Positions 1 through 5,656 of a stretch of DNA of 8,551 nt are shown here, one piece after another (positions within the stretch are counted from its first letter, which is position 1; every line of letters begins with the position of its first letter). The stretch is from Desulfobacterales bacterium (lineage in GTDB: Bacteria > Desulfobacterota > Desulfobacteria > Desulfobacterales > UBA5852). The notes beneath the pieces are model-generated. The model was not told where the DNA came from and did no database searches. It saw only the letters and a program-made list of their open reading frames with translations. The translations under genes and the position numbers were made by a program. The stretch spans positions 1 through 8,551 of the forward strand of contig JASJBQ010000202.1 of NCBI GenBank assembly GCA_030066455.1, in the 5' to 3' direction.

Positions 1-2949
1 CTGATCGAGTTGAGCCCCAAACACTCCACCCGTCTGATGTCCTACCTGATTATCCATATCTCCCTTTGCGGCGTCTTCATCAAGGATACGGACTTATTCC
101 CGCGGGACATCACGCGTTTTCTGAACAGCGGCGTGGAACCGGTCTACAATATCGCCAAACAACTGGCGCGGCTTTTTCCGGTATACTTCAACGACATCGG
201 CGCCGAGGGGCGTTTGCGGGACATTTCCACCCAGCTTGACGAGATCAACCACCGCAAGGACGTATTGTTGCATTTCTTGCGTAAACAGTGCCATGTCGAG
301 AGCAGCAATCGTATCATCAACTTCATGGAGTCCGTTCTGCACTTCTGGCAGTCCCGCGAGATCGACCCTCTGTTGACCTATCTGCCGCCCAATATTTTCA
401 GCCAGATCGAGTCCCAGGGGCCGTATATCGACGGGGTGCATGCCGTGATGCAACGCCTCCGGAAGGAAGGCCTGGAGGAACTGAGCACGTTGCTGCAGGT
501 CGATGACGATGCTTTCGAACAGACGCTGAACGCATTCGCCGATCTGCCTTCCGTGGATTGTCAGCGGGTGCTCTCGGCCGTACGCCTCTACAAGCTCCTG
601 AACCAGAAATACAAGATCGGGTTCACTGAACTGGCCGGCTATATCGCCCAGTTGAAAACCGAGGGATTTCCCGACCTGGACGAACTGGAAGCGATCCTGG
701 AAGAACCCCGGACCCACGCCAAGCTGGAGCGGCTACTGGGTTTCGAAGAAAAACTCAAACGCATCGTGCTGGCGTCCGAAGTTTTCGAGATCCGGGAAGA
801 CATCTACAAAAAACGCCATTTCACCATCGATATCCCTTCCATGTACGGCAGCTACCACGAGATGAAGTTCAACGCCCTGGGGCTGAGTTTCCGTCTCGAG
901 GCGCTGACCAACGTCCTGCTCGAGAAGCTGATTCATCGCATCGACCTGAACCTGATCACGCGGGCCACCTTTTACCATATCTACGACCTGCTGTTATTGT
1001 TCAACCGGGCGTTGCGGCTGGACGGTATATCTTCCAAGGAATTCGAGCGTCAGCTGGAGATGCTTTCCCACGCCCTCGCTGCCCGGGGTTTTACCTTTAC
1101 CCAGTACCTGGACATCTTCAAAGGATTTGCCCGGGCGGTGAAAAACATCATCAGCGATTACTTCCACAACATTCACGAGGAGAACCTGAATCGCATCATT
1201 GCACGGACGCCGGTCGAGCAGCTGCTGCCCAAATACCATCCGGGTGAAGACGAACCGCGCGACGAACGGATGCTTCACCGCCTGTCGGAAATATTCTTCC
1301 GGGACCTGATTTCCCTGGCCCTGGGGCTGCGGCAACTGGATTTGTTCCTGAGCCGGATTCTGAACACGCTCTTTCACCAGTCGGCCCAGATCCCCAAGAG
1401 CAGTCTGCACAGCCTGCTGAACTACGACCCCCAGCGGGCGATGACCTCGCTGGTGGCGCCCAATCCCAAAGTGGACGGCATCATTTTCCTGGGCAACAAG
1501 GGGCTCAACATGATGAAGCTTAAACGCTTCGGATTTCCGGTCCCGACCGGCTTCATCGTGACCACCGAGGTTTTTCGCTGCCGTGAAGTCATCGAGTCCT
1601 ACGCCGCCGCCGAAGAGAACTTCCGCGACCAGATCGCCCAGAACATCGGCATTCTCGAAAAGTATACCGGCAAGCGGTTCGGTGCCCCCCGCAATCCCCT
1701 GATGCTCTCGGTGCGCAGCGGCTCCTCCATATCGCAGCCCGGTATGATGGACACCTTTCTGGATGTGGGCATGAACGAGGCGATTGCCGAGGGGTTGGGG
1801 GCGCGGGTGAACAACGCCTGGTTCGCCTGGGACAACTACCGGCGCTTTCTGCAGTGCTGGGGCATGTCTTTCGACCTGGAGCGCAACGACTTCGATGCCA
1901 TCATCAGCGATTTTAAATTGCGTCACGGGATTCCGCTGAAACGGGATTTCAGTGGTGAGCAGATGAAGCAGGTGGCGCTGGCCTATAAGGAGATGGTGCG
2001 CTCAGCCGGCATCGAGGTGCCGGAAGATCCTTTTGAACAGCTGGTGCTGACGATCATGCGGGTGCTGGAATCCTGGGAGTCGGCCAAGGCGAAGACCTAT
2101 CGCAAGATCATGGGAATCTCGGATGACTGGGGCACGGCCGTCACCATCCAGCAGATGGTCTTCGGCAACATCTCCCAAAATTCGGGCTCGGGAGTGATCT
2201 TTACGCACAATCCCCGCTGGTCGGGCGACACCCTCAGGCTCTGGGGTGACTTCACGATCGAAAACCAGGGGGAAGACGTGGTATCCGGTCTGGTGACCAC
2301 CCTGCCGATATCGGTGATCCAGCAGGAAACGGAAATGCGGGACACGGACATTACTTTGGAAACGCATTTTCCTGAAATTTACGCGACCCTGAAACGTTTC
2401 GCCCAGGATATCGTCTACCACCGCGGGTGGAGCCCGCAGGAAATGGAATTCACCTTCGAGGGGGCGGCCTCCACCGATCTCTATCTTCTCCAGAGTCGCA
2501 ACATGGCGATTCGCGAGCGCAAGAAATACATGACCTTCGACCATCAGGACCTGATGGACCGCAATCCCATCGGGCACGGGATCGGTGTCAGCGGCGGGGC
2601 CATGAACGGACGCCTGGTCTTCACCCTGGATGAGATCGACCGCTGGCGCAGCCGTGAGCCCGATACGGCGCTCATTCTGGCGCGGGCCGATACGGTTCCG
2701 GACGATATCCGTGAGATCTACGCCGCCGACGGTCTGCTCACCGCCCGGGGCGGTTTAACATCACACGCGGCCGTAGTGGCCCACCGGCTGGGACGCACCG
2801 GTGTCGTGGGCTGCGGCGAACTGGTGTGCAATGAAAAAGAGAAGACTTGCCGGTTCGGCGACGTCGTGGTCCAATCGGGGGAATTCATCAGCATCGACGG
2901 GCAGGAAGGGACAGTTTTTAGCGGGCGTGTCAAGGTCAAGGAGGCCTGA
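1..2949 (+). CDS. PPDK-like protein: ATP-grasp plus phosphohistidine domain, no PEP/pyruvate barrel (5' partial)
   Basis: The reading frame is open from base 1, and the first residues read like mid-protein sequence, so the true start lies to the left. Residue numbers below count from the TTG at base 10, which I do not take as the start. Residues 1 to about 480 are mostly helical-looking and match no family I recognise. From about 488 a PPDK-type ATP-grasp domain begins (GNKGLNMMKLKRFGFPVPTG). It continues with SVRSGSS (Arg569), QPGMMDT, ENQGEDVVSG (751-760), MEFTFE (812-817) and LLQSRN (826-831). A swivelling domain follows (about 855-979) with GGLTSHAAVVAH, in which His919 is the expected phospho-accepting histidine. 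PPDK and PEP synthase normally continue with a TIM barrel of about 350 residues that binds PEP/pyruvate; here the protein ends soon after the swivel domain. The chemistry is therefore likely ATP-dependent self-phosphorylation of His919 with transfer to an unknown acceptor. An FTHNP motif (His733) replaces the FTRNP usual in PPDK. It is probably cytoplasmic. Family assignment is secure; function is open. Confidence 0.88.
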   Translation: MIELSPKHSTRLMSYLIIHISLCGVFIKDTDLFPRDITRFLNSGVEPVYNIAKQLARLFPVYFNDIGAEGRLRDISTQLDEINHRKDVLLHFLRKQCHVESSNRIINFMESVLHFWQSREIDPLLTYLPPNIFSQIESQGPYIDGVHAVMQRLRKEGLEELSTLLQVDDDAFEQTLNAFADLPSVDCQRVLSAVRLYKLLNQKYKIGFTELAGYIAQLKTEGFPDLDELEAILEEPRTHAKLERLLGFEEKLKRIVLASEVFEIREDIYKKRHFTIDIPSMYGSYHEMKFNALGLSFRLEALTNVLLEKLIHRIDLNLITRATFYHIYDLLLLFNRALRLDGISSKEFERQLEMLSHALAARGFTFTQYLDIFKGFARAVKNIISDYFHNIHEENLNRIIARTPVEQLLPKYHPGEDEPRDERMLHRLSEIFFRDLISLALGLRQLDLFLSRILNTLFHQSAQIPKSSLHSLLNYDPQRAMTSLVAPNPKVDGIIFLGNKGLNMMKLKRFGFPVPTGFIVTTEVFRCREVIESYAAAEENFRDQIAQNIGILEKYTGKRFGAPRNPLMLSVRSGSSISQPGMMDTFLDVGMNEAIAEGLGARVNNAWFAWDNYRRFLQCWGMSFDLERNDFDAIISDFKLRHGIPLKRDFSGEQMKQVALAYKEMVRSAGIEVPEDPFEQLVLTIMRVLESWESAKAKTYRKIMGISDDWGTAVTIQQMVFGNISQNSGSGVIFTHNPRWSGDTLRLWGDFTIENQGEDVVSGLVTTLPISVIQQETEMRDTDITLETHFPEIYATLKRFAQDIVYHRGWSPQEMEFTFEGAASTDLYLLQSRNMAIRERKKYMTFDHQDLMDRNPIGHGIGVSGGAMNGRLVFTLDEIDRWRSREPDTALILARADTVPDDIREIYAADGLLTARGGLTSHAAVVAHRLGRTGVVGCGELVCNEKEKTCRFGDVVVQSGEFISIDGQEGTVFSGRVKVKEA

Positions 2950-2959
2950 CCGCCCGATC

Positions 2960-2982
2960 GGCCGCCCGCAGCGGTTGCGGCC
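2960..2982. other. Intergenic inverted repeat between the PPDK-like gene and gap
   Basis: The perfect 6-base arms GGCCGC (2960-2965) and GCGGCC (2977-2982) flank an 11-base loop, 10 bases after the stop codon of the upstream gene. The hairpin is followed on the + strand by a run of A, not T, so it does not look like a classical intrinsic terminator for the upstream gene. It could be an mRNA-processing or stabilising hairpin, or chance in GC-rich DNA. Confidence 0.35.
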
Positions 2983-3020
2983 AAAAAAGAATACGCCAAC
3001 CGCGCGGCGTACAATTCAAA

Positions 3021-3030
3021 AGGGGGGAGA
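3021..3030 (+). promoter_or_regulatory. Ribosome binding site of gap
   Basis: The purine-rich stretch AGGGGGGAGA ends 6 bases before the ATG at 3037. This is a good Shine-Dalgarno match and supports that start. No convincing separate promoter was seen in the 87-base gap, which fits (but does not prove) co-transcription with the upstream gene. Confidence 0.75.
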
Positions 3031-3036
3031 GTATCC

Positions 3037-4302
3037 ATGCAAAGTCCGGCAACGGGTGGTGTGGGCAAAACGCTCGGCGTCAATGGGTTCGGCCGAATCG
3101 GCAAGCTTACCGTCTGGCATCACATCGCCCGCAAATATTTTCAGGAAATCGTGGTCAACATCGGCCGCGAGGCCGGTCAGTCCATGGCCGACATTGCCCA
3201 TTATCTCGAGCGGGATTCATCCTATGGCTTGTTGCAGCACTATCTTTACGGCCACCAGGCCCAACCGGTGATCACCGCGGTGGACGAGGCGGCCAATTCG
3301 CTGAACGTTGACGGGATCACGCTTCGATTTCTCAAGGATCACCGCCAGCCGGCCGAGATCCAATGGCGGGCCCACAACGTGACGCTGGTGGTCGACACCA
3401 CCGGGCGCTTCCTCGACCCCACCCTCCGCGGAAATGATCCGGCCGGCGCCCTCCGCGGCCACCTCGACGCCGGCGCCGAAAAGGTCATCGCCTCGGCCCC
3501 CTTCAAGATCAAGGACAAGGGGCAGGCCATGCCGGAGGATGCCGTGACGACGGTCATGGGGATCAACGCCAACGACTACGACCCCCGCCGCCACCGGCTG
3601 ATCTCCAACGCCTCCTGCACGACCACTTGTCTGGCGCACATGGTGAAACCGCTCTTGAACCATTTCGGCCCCAAGCGGATCCTCTCGGCCTCTATGGCCA
3701 CGGTGCACGCCGCCACCGGCTCCCAGGCCGTGCTCGACCGCCTGCCCAAATCCGGAGTCAAGGATTTGCGTAAAAACCGCAGCATCATGAACAACATCAT
3801 CCTCACCACCACCGGGGCGGCCAACGCCCTGCGGCTGGTCATTCCGGAAATGGAGGAGATCGGATTCATCGCCGAATCCGTGCGTATACCCACGGCCACC
3901 GGCTCGCTGATCATTCTGGTGCTCGATCTCCAGGAAGAACTCGAAGGCGATCCCATCCGACGCAGTGTCATCAACGCCATTTACAGACAGGCGGCCGAAC
4001 TGGACCCCAACGGCTACCTGCATTTCACCGCGAAGCAGAACGTTTCGGGGGATATCATTGGATTCCCTCGTGCGGCCACCATAATCGAAGGCCATGAAAC
4101 CCACACCCGCACGGCGGAGGTCACGCTGGACCTCGGCCGGATTCCCGGTTTGCCGGATGACGTGCGGGCCGGTCTGCAGGACCGTGTCTACCGGATACCC
4201 ATCACCCAGGCGGTCATTTACGGCTGGTACGACAACGAAATGGGCAGCTACGTGAACATGCTTGGGGATCGCACGGTCAGCGTGGCAGAGGATATGGCCT
4301 AA
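3037..4302 (+). CDS. gap: Glyceraldehyde-3-phosphate dehydrogenase, long form (421 aa)
   Basis: It interconverts glyceraldehyde-3-phosphate and 1,3-bisphosphoglycerate in the cytoplasm, for glycolysis or gluconeogenesis. The N-terminal Rossmann motif is GVNGFGRIGK (14-23). The catalytic centre is SNASCTTTC, with nucleophile Cys194 and base His224 in ATVHAATG. The phosphate-binding TTTGAANA, the substrate-site Arg in ESVRIPTATGS and the C-terminal YDNEMGSY are all present, so the enzyme should be active. It is about 85 residues longer than the usual ~335. Roughly 45 extra residues lie before the catalytic Cys and 40 after, spread as small insertions. This matches a long GAPDH subgroup I recall from Bacteroidetes and some proteobacteria. 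Two departures stand out: SCTTTC instead of SCTTNC, and VVNIGRE where NAD-specific enzymes have an Asp at the end of the second strand. Gly43-Arg44 there hints at tolerance of NADP. The ATG at 3037 has a strong ribosome binding site. It lies 87 bases after the PPDK-like gene and converges on the stress-protein gene. Confidence 0.95.
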   Translation: MQSPATGGVGKTLGVNGFGRIGKLTVWHHIARKYFQEIVVNIGREAGQSMADIAHYLERDSSYGLLQHYLYGHQAQPVITAVDEAANSLNVDGITLRFLKDHRQPAEIQWRAHNVTLVVDTTGRFLDPTLRGNDPAGALRGHLDAGAEKVIASAPFKIKDKGQAMPEDAVTTVMGINANDYDPRRHRLISNASCTTTCLAHMVKPLLNHFGPKRILSASMATVHAATGSQAVLDRLPKSGVKDLRKNRSIMNNIILTTTGAANALRLVIPEMEEIGFIAESVRIPTATGSLIILVLDLQEELEGDPIRRSVINAIYRQAAELDPNGYLHFTAKQNVSGDIIGFPRAATIIEGHETHTRTAEVTLDLGRIPGLPDDVRAGLQDRVYRIPITQAVIYGWYDNEMGSYVNMLGDRTVSVAEDMA

Positions 4303-4408
4303 CGGTCAGACGGCCGGGGCGGGGTCGTGCACAACGCTGCGCGTAGCGAGCCGGGCGGTTGACCTGATGCCCGCCGGTCGCGGCCCGAGAGCCGTTGCCG
4401 CTGAAGAC

Positions 4409-5326
4409 CTACACCGGCGCCCCTGATGGCAGCGACACCGACAGGACGGTGCATTCGGCATGGCGGATGACCCGGTCGGTGGTCGAGCCGATGAGCATGG
4501 TGTCGAGCATGCCGTGCCCTCTTGATCCCAAGACCATCAAGTCGACGGCCGCCTCTCGGGCGTAAGCCAGAAGCTCCGCGTAAGGCGGCCCCTCGCGCAA
4601 CGCTGTCGTCGTCTGGCACCAGTGGCGGACATCCTCGGGGATCAAGGCATCGATCTTATCCTGTATGAAAGTCTTGATGGCGGCCGTCGAAGAGCGGCGA
4701 TGTTCGAGCACCGGTTTGAGCAACTCGGTGTAAGTCGGCATTTCGATGACATGGACGAGGTGCAGTTCGGATTCAAATTCCTGGGCCAGCCCGAGGGCGT
4801 GCTGCAAGGCAAGATCGGCGTCGGGGCTGAAGTCGCATCCGACGAGGATGCGTCGGAAACGCAACGCCCCGCCCGGCGCCACCGGACGGACGCCGCCGCC
4901 GCGGACAACCAGCAGCGGGCAGGAGAGGGTGCGCATCAACCGTTCGGTGACCGACCCGAGCAGCAGGCGCTTGAGGCCCTTGCGGCCGTGGGTGGCCGCG
5001 ACCACCAGCTGGGCCTGGTCTTCGCGGGCAATGCGGTTGAGTTCATCGGCGGGTTGACCCACACAGATCCGCGGCTCCCAGTGCACCGCCTGATCGGCCA
5101 TGAAGGCATCGATGTGCTGACGGGCGTAGTCGAGGTTGCGGTTCAGATGCTCTTCAGGCGCCAGATAGGCTTCACCGTACATGGAGGGTGTCGGCAGATC
5201 GACGACGTGGCAGACGAGCAACCGCGATTGGAATTCCTGCGCCAGCGCAATGCTGTGCCGAAGGGTGGGGTGGGCGGTATCGGAAAGGTCGGTGGCGCAG
5301 ACGATGGTTTGATATTGGATTCGCAT
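4409..5326 (-). CDS. Universal stress protein with two tandem UspA domains (305 aa)
   Basis: This is a cytoplasmic nucleotide-binding stress protein; the family is tied to survival under starvation, oxidative stress or anaerobiosis, usually without a defined reaction. Domain 1 covers about residues 1-145 and domain 2 about 155-302. Each opens with a beta strand ending in the adenine-site Asp (TIVCATDLS, Asp13; ILVGCDFS, Asp165). Domain 2 has a complete ATP motif G-2x-G-9x-G-S (Gly267, Gly270, Gly280-Ser281), as in ATP-binding Usp proteins. In domain 1 the first glycine is Ala111 (ATHG...GS, Gly114, Gly124-Ser125), so it may bind nucleotide less well. The frame stays open upstream to 5461, but the ATG at 5326 is the start: it has a near-perfect AAGGAGGT five bases upstream, and the extra 45 codons would not look like a Usp domain. 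It is transcribed alone, away from the reductase gene and toward gap, with 106 bases between the converging stops. Confidence 0.93.
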   Translation of the reverse strand: MRIQYQTIVCATDLSDTAHPTLRHSIALAQEFQSRLLVCHVVDLPTPSMYGEAYLAPEEHLNRNLDYARQHIDAFMADQAVHWEPRICVGQPADELNRIAREDQAQLVVAATHGRKGLKRLLLGSVTERLMRTLSCPLLVVRGGGVRPVAPGGALRFRRILVGCDFSPDADLALQHALGLAQEFESELHLVHVIEMPTYTELLKPVLEHRRSSTAAIKTFIQDKIDALIPEDVRHWCQTTTALREGPPYAELLAYAREAAVDLMVLGSRGHGMLDTMLIGSTTDRVIRHAECTVLSVSLPSGAPV

Positions 5327-5330
5327 CCGG

Positions 5331-5338
5331 ACCTCCTT
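5331..5338 (-). promoter_or_regulatory. Ribosome binding site of the universal stress protein
   Basis: Read on the minus strand this is AAGGAGGT, followed by CCGG and then the ATG ending at 5326. It is an essentially consensus Shine-Dalgarno and decides the start among several in-frame options. Confidence 0.9.
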
Positions 5339-5371
5339 GCTGGAAGGTGGTGGGATGGCGCCTCGCCTGTC

Positions 5372-5398
5372 TGCGGAACAGCAATAATGGCGTCCGCA
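5372..5398. repeat. Inverted repeat in the stress-protein leader
   Basis: The arms TGCGGA (5372-5377) and TCCGCA (5393-5398) are exact reverse complements separated by 15 bases. They lie in the predicted untranslated leader of the minus-strand stress gene, 46-72 bases before its start codon. This could be an operator or an mRNA hairpin; 6-base arms also arise by chance in DNA of this composition. Confidence 0.3.
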
Positions 5399-5431
5399 AA
5401 CCGGCGGTATGCCCTTATGTGATGTAATAAA

Positions 5432-5461
5432 AATATAAGAAGAGGCCTGTGCGGCTGTCAA
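5432..5461 (-). promoter_or_regulatory. Candidate sigma70-type promoter of the universal stress protein
   Basis: On the minus strand the -35 is TTGACA (5461-5456, consensus) and the -10 is TATATT (5437-5432, five of six matches), with an 18-base spacer. Transcription would begin near 5425 and give a leader of about 100 bases. The -10 lies in the only distinctly AT-rich pocket of the region. A second TTGACA lies 7 bases further upstream (5468-5463). Confidence 0.6.
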
Positions 5462-5469
5462 ATGTCAAT
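5456..5469. repeat. Tandem 7-base repeat overlapping the -35 of the stress-protein promoter
   Basis: On the + strand TGTCAAA is followed directly by TGTCAAT, so TGTCAA occurs twice in the same orientation at a 7-base period. On the minus strand this gives two consecutive TTGACA hexamers. The second copy runs into the palindrome TCAATTGA. It may be a binding site for a regulator, or one hexamer may simply be a redundant -35. Confidence 0.4.
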
Positions 5470-5514
5470 TGAACGCAACGGGCGGGCCCAATACCGAAAA
5501 ACCTGTCTAAACCA

Positions 5515-5543
5515 TTGACAGCCCCTGCTTGGCAGGGCATTCT
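5515..5543 (+). promoter_or_regulatory. Candidate promoter of the reductase-rhodanese gene
   Basis: A consensus -35 TTGACA (5515-5520) is followed after 17 bases by a weak -10, CATTCT (5538-5543, three of six matches). A consensus -35 with a poor -10 suggests dependence on an activator. The leader to the ATG at 5657 would be about 105 bases. Confidence 0.4.
5523..5537. repeat. Perfect dyad inside the promoter spacer of the reductase gene
   Basis: CCCTGC (5523-5528) and GCAGGG (5532-5537) are exact reverse complements around the 3-base centre TTG. The dyad fills the gap between the proposed -35 and -10. A regulator bound there would contact RNA polymerase directly, so an operator is plausible; no specific regulator family can be named. 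Confidence 0.4.
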
Positions 5544-5642
5544 GATTCCTTCTGTGGCCCCGCCGTGCCTCGTGGTCTGCCGGCCTCCCGCCAGAAGCCA
5601 TTTCAGCCTCGAACGCAGAAGCGTACCCCAAAACGAGAGTGG

Positions 5643-5648
5643 AAAGGA
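5643..5648 (+). promoter_or_regulatory. Ribosome binding site of the reductase-rhodanese
   Basis: AAAGGA lies 8 bases before the ATG at 5657. It favours this start over the in-frame GTG at 5639, which has no such site and would add six residues before the FAD-binding strand. Confidence 0.65.
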
Positions 5649-5656
5649 AGAGAGCC

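Larger units (their letters stand above)
5327..5656. other. Divergent intergenic regulatory region
   Basis: This 330-base stretch lies between the start codons of the stress protein (leftward) and the reductase-rhodanese (rightward). No believable gene was found in it. It holds an AT-rich pocket (about 5416-5442), promoter-like elements for each direction, a tandem TGTCAA repeat, two short inverted repeats and leaders of roughly 100 bases for each gene. Confidence 0.7.

Noticed and set aside
994..1926. Long minus-strand open frame inside the PPDK-like gene
   Set aside because: It is antisense to clearly conserved ATP-grasp motifs. Its product has low-complexity, Gly/Val/His/Gln-rich composition and no recognisable domain, as expected from a GC-rich shadow frame.
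2960..2990. The hairpin with adjacent A-run as an intrinsic terminator
   Set aside because: On the + strand the stem is followed by A, not T. Read on the minus strand the T-run comes before the stem, so it does not fit a terminator in either orientation.
3422..3458. Two copies of CCCTCCGCGG 27 bases apart inside gap
   Set aside because: Both lie in frame and encode similar short Leu-Arg-Gly segments (TLRG, ALRG). They are explained by coding sequence and GC-rich codon choice.
3217..4104. Long minus-strand open frame inside gap
   Set aside because: It lies opposite the GAPDH catalytic core. The predicted protein is Gly/Val/Arg-rich with no family signature, and it is explained by codon bias on the real strand.
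4303..4408. Possible terminator between the converging gap and stress-protein genes
   Set aside because: Only weak stems of 4-5 bases with long loops were found and no T-run on either strand, so no terminator is called.
4622..5422. Plus-strand open frame opposite the universal stress protein
   Set aside because: The minus strand encodes two complete Usp domains with a consensus ribosome binding site; the plus frame has no recognisable motif.
5327..5461. Upstream extension of the stress-protein frame to 5461
   Set aside because: The extra 45 codons cover the proposed promoter and leader and do not resemble a Usp domain. The ATG at 5326 has an ideal ribosome binding site.
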